Of a stretch of DNA of 64,000 bases, positions 16,704 through 24,916 are shown piece by piece. The stretch is taken from NCBI RefSeq assembly GCF_018130825.1, contig NZ_JAFCJS010000005.1, forward strand, positions 558,001 to 622,000. Direction: 5' to 3'. The notes under the pieces are model-generated. The model did no database searches. It was not told the DNA's origin and worked only from the letters and a program-made list of their open reading frames with translations. Positions within the stretch are counted from its first letter, which is position 1. Each line of letters begins with the position of its first letter. The position numbers and the translations under genes were made by a program. This DNA comes from Bradyrhizobium liaoningense. Lineage in GTDB: Bacteria; Pseudomonadota; Alphaproteobacteria; Rhizobiales; Xanthobacteraceae.

Positions 16704-17954
16704 TCACGCCAGCACCCCCACCACCGCTCCGATCAAGCACGTCGTCAGCGTGCCCGATACGATCGACTTCAGCCCGAGCGCGTTGATCTCCTCGCGCCGC
16801 TCCGGCGCCATCACCCCCAGGCCGCCGATCATGATGCCGAGGCTGGCGAAATTGGCGAAGCCGCACATCGCGTAGAGCATGATCAGGCGCGAGCGCGGAT
16901 CCAGCGTATCGGGTGGCAGTTTCGAGAAGTCGACATAGGCGATCAATTCGTTGAGCACGGTCTTGGTGCCCATCAGGCTGCCGGCCGTCACGGCCTGGTC
17001 CCACGGCAATCCCATCAGCCAGCACACCGGCGCCATCACGAGGCCCAGCAGGCGCTGCAGCGAGATCGCGGCGCCCCCGACGTTTGGCAGGAGGCCGAGG
17101 ATGGCGTTGACGAGATAGACCAGCGCCACCAGCACCAGCAGCATCGCGACAATGTTGAGCAGCAGCTCGAGCCCCGCGCTCGTGCCTTTCACGATCGCGT
17201 CCATCGTGCTGGCGACCTCCATCTCGGGATCCTCCAGCGCACCGCCGGTGCGCTTGTCCGAGGTCTCGGGCACCATGATCAGGCTGACGAGGATCGCGGC
17301 CGGCGCGCCCAGCACGGAGGCGATGACGAAATGCGCGGCGGCGTCGGGGATGAGCGGGGCGAGCAGCGTCGCATAGAGCACCAGCACGGTGCCGGCGATG
17401 CCGGCCATGCCCCCGGTCATGACCAGAAACAATTCGCTGCGCGTCATCTGCGCCAGATAGGGTCGCACGAACAGCGGCGCCTCCACCATGCCGAGGAAGA
17501 TGTTGGCGGCGGTCGACAGCCCGACCGCGCCGCCGACACCGAGCGTGCGCTCCAGCAGCCAGGCCATGCCGCGCACGACCGGCGGCAGCACCCGCCAATA
17601 AAACAGCAGCGTCGTCAGCACGCTCATGACCAGCACGATCGGCAGCGCCTGGAACGCCAGGATGAAATCGGCGCCCGGCACCTTCAGGTCGAAGGGCAGG
17701 GTGCCGCCGCCGATATAGCCGAACACGAAGGCGGAGCCGGCGCGCGAGGCCGCCGAGATCGCGCCGACCGCGTCGTTGATGGCGCCGAAGGCATGGGCGA
17801 CGACCGGCAGCTTCAGCAGCACGACTGCGGTGGCGAAGGTCGCGACAAGGCCGATCACCGCCTGGCGCAGCGACACCGCGCGGCGATTCTCCGCCAGCGC
17901 GAAGGCGATCAACAGCAATGCGAAAACGCCGAGTGCCGATTGCAGCCGAAGCAT
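16704..17954 (-). CDS. nupC: Concentrative nucleoside transporter (CNT/NupC family)
   Basis: The product is 416 aa with about ten hydrophobic segments. Family marks include FVFGYIGGG near residue 85, GLSTAANIFLGMVEAPLFVRPYL with the CNT nucleoside-binding GxxxxxNxFxGxxEAP motif at about 155, and LMGTKTVLNELIAY and YAMCGFANFASLGIMIGGLG with the second conserved NEF/FANF set. It imports nucleosides with protons or sodium across the inner membrane. The start at 17954 was chosen over the ORF's earlier Met because it begins the first membrane segment and has TGGGGAC upstream. No nucleoside catabolic gene is adjacent. Confidence 0.9.
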   Translation of the reverse strand: MLRLQSALGVFALLLIAFALAENRRAVSLRQAVIGLVATFATAVVLLKLPVVAHAFGAINDAVGAISAASRAGSAFVFGYIGGGTLPFDLKVPGADFILAFQALPIVLVMSVLTTLLFYWRVLPPVVRGMAWLLERTLGVGGAVGLSTAANIFLGMVEAPLFVRPYLAQMTRSELFLVMTGGMAGIAGTVLVLYATLLAPLIPDAAAHFVIASVLGAPAAILVSLIMVPETSDKRTGGALEDPEMEVASTMDAIVKGTSAGLELLLNIVAMLLVLVALVYLVNAILGLLPNVGGAAISLQRLLGLVMAPVCWLMGLPWDQAVTAGSLMGTKTVLNELIAYVDFSKLPPDTLDPRSRLIMLYAMCGFANFASLGIMIGGLGVMAPERREEINALGLKSIVSGTLTTCLIGAVVGVLA

Positions 17955-18113
17955 GATGTCCCCAAAACCCCCAATGATTATGGCCGCGCGTGCGTTGCAA
18001 AGGCAATGCCGACCGGCCACGGAAGTGTCCCATTGTTGACAACCGGACCCGTCTCAGCCACGCGGAGGCCCATCAGATCAAGAGCCGGACAGTCCGAGGT
18101 GACCGAAGAGGCG

Positions 18114-19352
18114 ATGCCAGAGCAGCCAAGATCCGCAAACCCGCCGGTCAGCGCCGGCGCGCTCCTCGCCCACCGCGCCTTCCTGTACTTCCTGCTCTCG
18201 CGCAGCCTGTCGCGGTTCTCCAGCCAGATCGCGGCGGTCGCGATCGGCTGGCAGATCTACGACCTCACCGGCTCGGCCTTCGACCTCGGCATGGTCGGCC
18301 TCGTGCAGTTCCTGCCGACGGCGCTGCTGGTGTTCGTCGCCGGCCACGCCGCCGATCGCTTCGAACGCAAGCGCGTGGTCCAGCTCTGCCAGCTCGTGGA
18401 AGCCGCGACCGCGCTCTATCTCGCAACCATCACCTATCTCGGCGCGGTCAGCGAGGTGCAGATCTTCATCGCGACCTTCGTGCTCGGCATCGCCGGCGCG
18501 TTCGAGAGCCCGACCACCGCGGCGCTGCTGCCGCTGATCGCGCCGCAGGGATCGCTCCAGCGCGCCACGGCGGTCGCGAGCGGGGCGGGGCAGGTCGCGA
18601 CCATCACCGGTCCCGCGCTCGGCGGTTTCGCCTACGCGGTCGCGCCGCATCTCGCCTACGCGGTGATGCTGCTGTTCTGGATTCTTGGGATGATCCTGAC
18701 CGGCTTCATCCGGCCGCGTCCGCAGGCCGTCGCCAAGGACATGGACGACGCGGACAATATCTTTGCCGGGGTCCGCTTCATCCGCAGCAATCCCGCGATC
18801 CTCGGCACCATCTCGCTCGACCTGTTCGCCGTGCTGTTCGGCGGCGTCACCGCGCTGTTGCCGATCTACGCCCGCGACATCCTGCAGACCGGCCCGGTCG
18901 GGCTCGGCGTGCTGCGTGCCGCGCCCGCGGTCGGCGCGCTCCTGATGACCATGGTGCTGGCGCGCCACGCCATCTCGCGCCATGTCGGCCTGCGCATGTT
19001 CCAGGCGGTGATCGTGTTCGGCCTCGCCACGATCGTGTTCGCGCTGTCGTCCTGGATGTGGCTGTCGGTGCTGTCGCTCGCGATCCTCGGCGCGGCCGAC
19101 ACGATCAGCGTCGTGATCCGCTTCTCGCTGGTGCAGCTGTCGACGCCCGACGAGATGCGCGGCCGCGTCGGCGCGGTGAATTTCCTGTTCATCAACGCCT
19201 CCAACCAGCTCGGCCAGTTCGAGAGCGGCCTCACCGCCGCCCTGTTCGGCACCATGCCCGCCGCCGTGCTCGGCGGCGTCTGCACCGTCGCGGTGGCGCT
19301 GCTCTGGATGAAGCTGTTTCCGAGCCTGCGGCAGGTGGAGAGCCTGGAGTAG
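18114..19352 (+). CDS. MFS transporter, EntS/MFS_3-like
   Basis: The product is 412 aa with 12 predicted membrane segments. The loop between helices 2 and 3 reads AGHAADRFERKRVV, the MFS motif (GxxaDRxxRk), and DEMRGRVGAVNFLFINASNQLGQFESG near residue 350 is typical of the MFS_3 / enterobactin-exporter-like branch. The likely role is efflux of an unknown compound. An upstream in-frame GTG at 18099 is an alternative start; ATG 18114 follows GAAGAGG. It is divergent from nupC. Confidence 0.88.
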   Translation: MPEQPRSANPPVSAGALLAHRAFLYFLLSRSLSRFSSQIAAVAIGWQIYDLTGSAFDLGMVGLVQFLPTALLVFVAGHAADRFERKRVVQLCQLVEAATALYLATITYLGAVSEVQIFIATFVLGIAGAFESPTTAALLPLIAPQGSLQRATAVASGAGQVATITGPALGGFAYAVAPHLAYAVMLLFWILGMILTGFIRPRPQAVAKDMDDADNIFAGVRFIRSNPAILGTISLDLFAVLFGGVTALLPIYARDILQTGPVGLGVLRAAPAVGALLMTMVLARHAISRHVGLRMFQAVIVFGLATIVFALSSWMWLSVLSLAILGAADTISVVIRFSLVQLSTPDEMRGRVGAVNFLFINASNQLGQFESGLTAALFGTMPAAVLGGVCTVAVALLWMKLFPSLRQVESLE

Positions 19353-19368
19353 GGGGCACACTCGCTCC

Positions 19369-19454
19369 CGTCATTGCGAGGAGCTCTTGCGACGAAGCAA
19401 TCCAGAATCTCACCGCGGAGGCGCCTGGATTGCTTCGCTGCGCTCGCAATGACG
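19369..19454. repeat. Palindromic intergenic repeat, type C
   Basis: The outer arms CGTCATTGCGAGGAG and CGCTCGCAATGACG and the inner arms GAAGCAATCCAGA and CTGGATTGCTTC form an inverted repeat. It lies directly after the MFS gene. Confidence 0.85.
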
Positions 19455-19512
19455 ATTGTGGAGGCAGCTCGGGGATTTAGCCGACGTCACCCTGCTGGAC
19501 GAAGGCAGGCCA

Positions 19513-19556
19513 CAACCCCATGCCGCCTACTGTGCATGGGGTTGTTTTCGCAGTTT
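19513..19556 (+). terminator. Rho-independent terminator downstream of the MFS gene
   Basis: A 10-bp stem (CAACCCCATG with its complement) is followed by TTTTCGCAG and a second run of six T. It is oriented for plus-strand transcripts and lies 18 bp from the convergent SDR stop codon. Confidence 0.8.
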
Positions 19557-19561
19557 TTTGT

Positions 19562-20320
19562 TCAGCCCCGTCCGACGAACGGCATCTTGGTGGCCATCAC
19601 CGTCATGGTCAGCACGTTGGCATCGAGCGGCAGGCCGGCCATGTAGGCGACGGCGTCGCCGACCGCCTTGGCGTCCATGCGCGGCTCGTGCTTGGTGGTG
19701 CCGTCGGGCTGCAGCACGCCGGGGCCGTTGACCATGCGGTCGGTCATCGGGGTCGCGGCGTTGCCGATGTCGACCTGGCCGACCGCGATGTCATACATGC
19801 GGCCGTCGAGATTGCTGGCCTTGGTGAGGCCGGTGATGGCGTGCTTGGTCGAGGTGTAGGCCGCCGAGAACGGCCGCGGCGCGTGCGCCGAGATCGAGCC
19901 GTTGTTGATGATGCGGCCGCCGCGCGGGGTCTGGTCCTTCATGATGCGGAAGGCGTGCTGGGTGCACAGGAACGGGCCGGTGAGGTTGGTGTTCACCACC
20001 GCCTGCCACTGCTCGAGGCTGAGGTCCTCGAAGTTCACCGCGGGCGCGCCCATGCCGGCATTGTTGAAGAGCACGTCGAGGCGGCCATAGGTCGCCTTCA
20101 CCTTGTCGAACAGCGCTGCGATCGAGTCCGGCTTGGTCATGTCGGCGGTGACGCACAGGCTCTTGCCCGCGGGGCCGAGCTTCGCGGTCTCCTCGAGCAT
20201 TTCCATGCGGCGCCCGACCAGCACCACGGTGAAGCCGGCGTTCATCAGCGCCAGCGACGCCGCGCGCCCGACACCGGTGCCGGCGCCCGTCACCACTGCG
20301 ATCTTTTTCGCGTCACTCAT
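19562..20320 (-). CDS. SDR-family oxidoreductase at the end of the Anbu gene run
   Basis: The product is 252 aa. Cofactor motif TGAGTGVGRA at about residues 12-20, ADMTKPDS (NAD-type ribose pocket), NNAGMG, and the catalytic Ser/Tyr/Lys in NGSISAH and YTSTKHAITGL around 145-165. It lacks the usual C-terminal Gly-rich SDR ending, with MTVMATKMPFVGRG instead, as in many alpha-proteobacterial SDRs of unknown substrate. It starts 26 bp after the Anbu gene on the same strand, so it is probably co-transcribed. The start ATG at 20320 is preceded by AGGCAGGAAACG. Confidence 0.85.
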   Translation of the reverse strand: MSDAKKIAVVTGAGTGVGRAASLALMNAGFTVVLVGRRMEMLEETAKLGPAGKSLCVTADMTKPDSIAALFDKVKATYGRLDVLFNNAGMGAPAVNFEDLSLEQWQAVVNTNLTGPFLCTQHAFRIMKDQTPRGGRIINNGSISAHAPRPFSAAYTSTKHAITGLTKASNLDGRMYDIAVGQVDIGNAATPMTDRMVNGPGVLQPDGTTKHEPRMDAKAVGDAVAYMAGLPLDANVLTMTVMATKMPFVGRG

Positions 20321-20346
20321 CGTTTCCTGCCTTTTCTCTTGAGCTG

Positions 20347-21105
20347 TCAGGTTTTGGGTTCTTTTTCGTTCTTGTAGGGCGGCCGCGGGATGTTCTGGTG
20401 CGCCGCGCGCAACGCCGCCGACCAGCGCGAGCGCAGATCGTGGAAATAGGGCTCGCCCGCCTCGATGCGGTGATTGAGATCGGCCTCGCAGGCGTCCGTG
20501 CGCACCACCAGCACGTCGATCGGCAGGCCGACGCCGAGATTGGACCGCATGGTCGAGTCCATCGAGATCAGGCCGGTCTTCAGCGCCTCGTAGAGCTCGA
20601 CGTCGTAATGCATGGCGCGGTCGAGCACCGGCTTGCCGTATTTGTGTTCGCCGATCTGCAGGTAGGGCGTGTCGGTGGTGCATTCGATGAAATTGCCGGC
20701 GGTGTAGACCATGAACAGGCGCATGCGCGCGCCCTTGATCTGGCCGCCGAACAGGAAGGAGACGTCGAAGGAGACGTCCTCGGACTTCAGCGCGGGCCCT
20801 TCGGTCGCATGCACGGCCCGGATCGCCCGGCCGATGCGCTGGGCGGCCTGGAACATGGTGGGCGCGTTCATCAGCGTCTCGATCTCGCCCGTATTGGGGT
20901 CTTCGAGGCCCTCGGTCAGCGTCGACAGCACCGACTGGCTGATGGCGAGGTTGCCGGCGCTGGCGATCGCCATGATGCGGTCGCCGGGCTTGGAGAAGAT
21001 ATGCAGCTTGCGGAAGGTCGAGACGTTGTCGAGACCGGCATTGGTGCGGGTATCGGCGATCATCACCAGACCGTCCCGAACCAGGATTCCGCAGCAATAG
21101 GTCAT
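20347..21105 (-). CDS. Anbu, proteasome-like Ntn hydrolase
   Basis: The product is 252 aa beginning MTYCCGILVRDGLVMIADTRTNAG. Removal of Met would expose Thr as nucleophile, as in proteasome beta subunits and HslV, with Asp and Lys-equivalent positions following (ADTRTNAG; FRKLHIF). Continuation DNVSTFRKLHIFSKPGDRIMAIASAGNLA is characteristic of Anbu (ancestral beta subunit). Anbu forms open helical or ring assemblies and its substrates are not established. It belongs with the ATP-grasp, alpha-E and transglutaminase genes found at 23-26 kb on the same strand, a recurrent neighbourhood. Two other genes (AhpD-like, flavin monooxygenase-like) lie between here. Confidence 0.9.
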   Translation of the reverse strand: MTYCCGILVRDGLVMIADTRTNAGLDNVSTFRKLHIFSKPGDRIMAIASAGNLAISQSVLSTLTEGLEDPNTGEIETLMNAPTMFQAAQRIGRAIRAVHATEGPALKSEDVSFDVSFLFGGQIKGARMRLFMVYTAGNFIECTTDTPYLQIGEHKYGKPVLDRAMHYDVELYEALKTGLISMDSTMRSNLGVGLPIDVLVVRTDACEADLNHRIEAGEPYFHDLRSRWSAALRAAHQNIPRPPYKNEKEPKT

Positions 21106-21188
21106 TTCCAGTCCCCGAACGCGTTTGCGCGGAATTACTAGCGAATTTCAGGGAGGCATGAAACCCCCGATTCCCGCGGGGGAAGGCT

Positions 21189-21228
21189 GTCATTCCGGGC
21201 TCGCGACTTGGTCGCGCCCCGGAATGAC
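21189..21228. repeat. Palindromic intergenic repeat, type D (short form)
   Basis: GTCATTCCGGG... and its complement form a 40-bp hairpin. Longer relatives occur at 23881, 33564 and 39785. It lies between the Anbu and AhpD-like genes and may weaken read-through between them. Confidence 0.8.
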
Positions 21229-21252
21229 GGGGAAGCCCTACCGCTGCCCGCC

Positions 21253-21660
21253 TCAATCCGCGGCATCGACGAGAAACGCCTTATCGACAGGGACGCCGAG
21301 CGCGGTGACCAGCCGGTTCGTCTCCGCGGCCATGCCGACGATGGCAAGCAGCTCGCCATATTCGGCCGCGGTCATGCCCTTGGCCCGGGCGCTCGCGGTG
21401 TGCGAATGGATGCAATAGCTGCAACCATGCGCGATCGAGACCGCGACATAGAGCATTTCCTTGACCTTGGGATCGAGCGCCCCTGGCGCCATCACCTCCT
21501 TGAGGCATTCCCAGGTCCGCCGCAGCGTCTTCGGATCATGCGCCAGCGCGCGCCAGAAATTGTTGACGAAATCCGATTGCCGCACCTTGCGGATGTCGTC
21601 GAAAACGGCGCGCGCCTCGGTGGAGAGCTCATCGTCCGAAAGCAGTTTTACAGTTGCCAT
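21253..21660 (-). CDS. AhpD-like/carboxymuconolactone decarboxylase-family protein
   Basis: The product is 135 aa, one domain, all helical. The redox motif is HGCSYCIHSH with Cys80, Cys83 and His87, matching the AhpD pattern (E...CxxC...H) that relays electrons to peroxidases. The start ATG 21660 is chosen because the Met 14 codons upstream lies in front of the ribosome-binding region (GAGGGCCTC). It lies between the Anbu gene and the flavin monooxygenase-like gene. A role in redox protection of this module is possible; true decarboxylase activity is unlikely given the CxxC. Confidence 0.82.
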   Translation of the reverse strand: MATVKLLSDDELSTEARAVFDDIRKVRQSDFVNNFWRALAHDPKTLRRTWECLKEVMAPGALDPKVKEMLYVAVSIAHGCSYCIHSHTASARAKGMTAAEYGELLAIVGMAAETNRLVTALGVPVDKAFLVDAAD

Positions 21661-21713
21661 GAGGGCCTCGCGGGGTCGGATTTGATCCCGCGAGCGTAGC
21701 ACGGCTGATGCGT

Positions 21714-22910
21714 TCAGGCGGCATCGTCAGCCGAGCGGCGCAAGGCCAGCCTGCCGACGTCGACATATTGCCTCTGCTGGGCGTGGGCGTGCTGGGCTGC
21801 GACGTGAAGGTCGCGCAGGCGCCGCTGCAGCGGCGAGCTGTCGTAGACCGCGCTGCTTCCGGCCAGCGCAAAGCAGGCATCCGCGATGCCGACGCAGGTC
21901 GTGGCGAGCCAGGTCGCAGATTGAGCGCCCTCGATGATGAGATCTTCGTCGTTCAGCGTGCCGGCCAGCGCACGCCGCCAGTGGCTGGCAACCTGGACCT
22001 CGTGGAGGGCCTGCGCGGCCTTAAGGTTCGCGGAGATGCGGCCGAGCTCGTACTGGAAGGTCTCGGACTCCCGCATCGGGACGGCCGCATATAATTGCTG
22101 CCGCCCGGTGTGTGCCAGCGCGAGCAGGTCATCGACCACGCCTTCGGCAAGACCCACCGAGAGTGCGCCATGCGCCACTGGCAGCCATTGCCGCAATGCC
22201 TGATAGAGCGGACCGGACATGCGAGGGGGAGTCTCGAGATCGAAGACATTGGTTTCGGGAACCAGCCTCTCCCGTAGCGCGATGTGATGGCTGCCGGTGC
22301 CCTTGAGCCCGGCCGCGTGCCAGGTGTCCTCGAGGTCCCATTCGCGCGCCGGCAAGGCGACGGCGCCAATCTGAGGCTTGCCGTGCGGACCGGGGATCGG
22401 TTTGCCATTCTCGGTGACGATGCAGAATCCGCCGATCCAGTCGGCATGCATGCAGGAGCTGGCGAACGGCCAGCGGCCCTTGACGCGATAGCCGCCCGAC
22501 ACGCGCTCCGCCGTGCCTGCCGGCTGGGACGAGCCGCAGATCGCGACGTCAGGACCGTCCTGATACATTTGCTGATACAATTCAGGGCGTGCCGCTGCCG
22601 CGAACAGGCTGCCGACACCGGCGACAATCGCGGTCCAGCCGATCGAGCCGTCGAGACGGGTCAGTGCCTTGATGACCTCGAGGCCATCGGGAAAATCGAG
22701 CTCCAGTCCGCCATGGCTCCGCGGGACGAACATGCGAAAGATCCCGATCGATCGCAGCCGTTCCACGAGGTCGGGCGGGATGCGGCGTGCAGCTTCGATC
22801 TCGGCGGCGCGCGCCTTGATCTCGGGAGCCAGCTCCTGGATGCCCACAAGCATGGCCTTGTGGGGATGGCGCAGTGCGAAGTGATCGCTGAGTCTTTCTT
22901 GAAGCCGCAT
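21714..22910 (-). CDS. Acyl-CoA dehydrogenase-fold flavin monooxygenase
   Basis: The product is 398 aa. The fold is that of acyl-CoA dehydrogenases and two-component flavin monooxygenases such as HsaA and DszC: an N-terminal helical domain (RIPPDLVERLRSIGIFRMFVPRSHGGLE), a beta domain (SGGYRVKGRWPFASSCMHADW and ATG-like DLEDTWHAAGLKGTGSHHI) and a C-terminal helical bundle. GRWPFASSCMHADW resembles the G.W.f.SG..h... of the monooxygenase branch rather than catabolic dehydrogenases, and no catalytic Glu is apparent at the usual place. It would need a flavin reductase, and none is adjacent. It lies between the transglutaminase-like and AhpD-like genes on the same strand. Confidence 0.75.
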   Translation of the reverse strand: MRLQERLSDHFALRHPHKAMLVGIQELAPEIKARAAEIEAARRIPPDLVERLRSIGIFRMFVPRSHGGLELDFPDGLEVIKALTRLDGSIGWTAIVAGVGSLFAAAARPELYQQMYQDGPDVAICGSSQPAGTAERVSGGYRVKGRWPFASSCMHADWIGGFCIVTENGKPIPGPHGKPQIGAVALPAREWDLEDTWHAAGLKGTGSHHIALRERLVPETNVFDLETPPRMSGPLYQALRQWLPVAHGALSVGLAEGVVDDLLALAHTGRQQLYAAVPMRESETFQYELGRISANLKAAQALHEVQVASHWRRALAGTLNDEDLIIEGAQSATWLATTCVGIADACFALAGSSAVYDSSPLQRRLRDLHVAAQHAHAQQRQYVDVGRLALRRSADDAA

Positions 22911-23013
22911 CTGTCTCAACCTCTGTTGCGGAAACGGATCGCAACAAGAATTGGACAAACCGTGCTACGGCGCGGTTTCAACGCGGCGGTCGTCGGTTAC
23001 GGCTGTAACGTCG

Positions 23014-23862
23014 CTAGCCCTGCCGCTGGGACTGCGACTGCGATTGTCCGCCGCGGCCGGCCTGCTCGACCTTGACCGCGACCGTCAGCGTCTCCGTGCC
23101 GCCGCCATAGCGGGTGCCGCGCACGGGGGCGGCGCCGAGATAGTCGAGCCCGATGGCGACACGCACATGGGCATCGGTGGTGCAGATGCAGTTCGCGGGA
23201 TCGAAGCCGACCCAGCCGAGATCGGGGACATACGCCTCCGCCCAGGCGTGGCCGGCATCCTGGTGCACTGTGCCGTCGGAGCGCAAAAAGTGGCCTGAGA
23301 CGAAGCGCGCCGGCACGCCGCCGCTGCGGGCGCAGGCGATGAAGATGTGTGCGTAGTCCTGGCAGACGCCGCGCTTGAGCGTGAACGCTTCCGCCGCCGA
23401 GGTGCCGCTGTTGGTGGGGTCCTCGTCGAAGGTCATGTGGTCGCTGATCTCGCTCATCAGCGCGTGCAGGAAGCCGAGCGTGTCGCTCTCGGCCTCGCTG
23501 CGGAGCTGCCGTGCGACGGCCGCCATCGCCGGATTGACGGTGGTGAGATCGGTGGGACGCAAGAACATGCCGGCCGGAAAGCGCTCATCGGCGCCGCGCA
23601 GCACGCCGCCGGTGTCGTGGGTCTCGATCAGCCCTTCGGCGGTGATCTTGATGTCGCCGACGGGACCGCAGGACAGCACATGGGTGACGTTGCCGAAGGC
23701 GTCCTCATGGGTGTCGAGCTTGGTGTCCGTGGAGACGTCGATCTGCCACTCCGCCACATACTGTCCGTCATGGCTGCACGGCGTCATGCGCAGAATCTGG
23801 ATCACGCTGGTGGCCGGCGGCTCGTAGCGATAGGTCGTGGTGTGCTGGATTCGCAGGCGCAT
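23014..23862 (-). CDS. Transglutaminase-like cysteine peptidase-fold protein of the Anbu/ATP-grasp cluster
   Basis: The product is 282 aa. The N-terminal bacterial transglutaminase-like domain opens MRLRIQHTTTYRYEPPA. The catalytic triad is readable: Cys167 in RGVCQDYAH, His205 in AGHAWAEAYVPDLGW, and Asp221 in GFDPANC. Such domains act as peptidases or amide-forming/breaking enzymes. The C-terminus is a Gly/Gln/Ser tail (GGQSQSQSQRQG). The start at 23862 replaces an upstream Met eight codons earlier because MRLRIxHTTxYxY is the family start. It is part of the predicted amidoligase-type operon with alpha-E and ATP-grasp genes upstream. Confidence 0.88.
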   Translation of the reverse strand: MRLRIQHTTTYRYEPPATSVIQILRMTPCSHDGQYVAEWQIDVSTDTKLDTHEDAFGNVTHVLSCGPVGDIKITAEGLIETHDTGGVLRGADERFPAGMFLRPTDLTTVNPAMAAVARQLRSEAESDTLGFLHALMSEISDHMTFDEDPTNSGTSAAEAFTLKRGVCQDYAHIFIACARSGGVPARFVSGHFLRSDGTVHQDAGHAWAEAYVPDLGWVGFDPANCICTTDAHVRVAIGLDYLGAAPVRGTRYGGGTETLTVAVKVEQAGRGGQSQSQSQRQG

Positions 23863-23880
23863 GGTGGACCATTGTTCTGG

Positions 23881-23960
23881 CGTCATTCCGGGGCGGTGCG
23901 CAGCACCGAGCCCGGAATCTCGAGATTCCGGGTTCGCCCTTTGAGCGCCCCGGAATGACG
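23881..23960. repeat. Palindromic intergenic repeat, type D (double form)
   Basis: CGTCATTCCGGGGC and its complement at the outer ends, with an inner CCCGGAATCT/AGATTCCGGG pair. It lies between the transglutaminase-like and alpha-E genes. The four D-type copies differ mainly in the centre. Confidence 0.85.
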
Positions 23961-23967
23961 GCGTGTA

Positions 23968-24912
23968 TCAGATCAAATACTGCTTCGTGATGATTTCGCC
24001 CAGTCTGGAATTGTCCGCGATGAATTCCTGAATGAATTCATGCACGCCATGCTGGAAAATGTCGTTCATATTGCTGTGTTCCAGCCGGTTGCGGATGCCG
24101 CGGGCGTGGCGCTGGGCTGGGCCCTGGCGGCCATAGGCGACGCCGATCTGGTCGAGATTGCGCACGAGATTGCCGTAGCAGCTGGCGAGCGAGCGCGGCA
24201 GCGTGTCGTTGAGGATCAGGAGATCCGCGATCAGCCACGGCTTCAGCGTCTCGCGATAGACCCAGTGATAGGCCGTCAGCGCCGAGACCGAGCGCAGGAT
24301 CGAGCTCCACTGATAGAAGTCGAGCGGGCCGCCGACATGCTCTTCCTCGGGGAGCAGTACATGGTACTTCACGTCGAGGATGCGGGCGGTGTTGTCGGCG
24401 CGCTCGAGGTGCACGCCCATGCGCGAGAACCAGTAGGCGTCGTTGCGCAGCATGGTCCGGTAGGCCGAGCCGTCGAAGCGCAGCGAGGTCTCCTGCACGA
24501 AGCGCAGGAATTTTGCGAGGTCCTCGCGCGTCGAGGTGCCCTTGCTCCAGACCGCCTGGAGCTCGATCCATGCCGAGTTGATGGTGTCCCACATCTCGCT
24601 GGTGAGCGCGGTGCGCACCGAGCGCGAGTTCAGCCGCGCCGCCTCGATGCAGTTCCGGATCGAGGATGGGTTGTTCGGCGAGAAGGACAGATATTCGACG
24701 ACGTTGTGCTCGTTGGCTTCCTCATAGGTCTGATAGAAGCTCGCGGCGACGCCGGCGGTGAGCAGCGCCGAGTCCCATTCATTGGTCTTGCCGATATAGG
24801 CGGCAGGAAGCGCGGTGACGCGCAGCGTCGCATCGATGGTGCGCGCGAGATATTCGGCCCGTTCGACGTAGCGGGCGAGCCAGTAGAGGTTTTCGGCGGT
24901 ACGCGACAGCAT
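23968..24912 (-). CDS. Alpha-E domain protein (DUF403)
   Basis: The product is 314 aa, almost all alpha-helical, starting MLSRTAENLYWLARYVERAEYLAR, the diagnostic alpha-E N-terminus. ENLYWLARYVERAE and later MLRNDAYWFSRMGVHLERADNTARIL repeat the YWxxRxxERA pattern, suggesting an internal duplication. The biochemical role is unknown. Alpha-E proteins occur almost only beside circularly permuted ATP-grasp proteins and transglutaminase-like proteins and are predicted to take part in peptide synthesis or modification. The start lies 4 bp beyond the ATP-grasp stop codon, so translation is likely coupled. Confidence 0.9.
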   Translation of the reverse strand: MLSRTAENLYWLARYVERAEYLARTIDATLRVTALPAAYIGKTNEWDSALLTAGVAASFYQTYEEANEHNVVEYLSFSPNNPSSIRNCIEAARLNSRSVRTALTSEMWDTINSAWIELQAVWSKGTSTREDLAKFLRFVQETSLRFDGSAYRTMLRNDAYWFSRMGVHLERADNTARILDVKYHVLLPEEEHVGGPLDFYQWSSILRSVSALTAYHWVYRETLKPWLIADLLILNDTLPRSLASCYGNLVRNLDQIGVAYGRQGPAQRHARGIRNRLEHSNMNDIFQHGVHEFIQEFIADNSRLGEIITKQYLI

Positions 24913-24916
24913 CTCT

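Noticed and set aside
16599..19352. 917-codon plus-strand frame as one giant protein
   Set aside because: Only the last 412 codons (from 18114) are the MFS gene; the rest is antisense to nupC and runs through a repeat.
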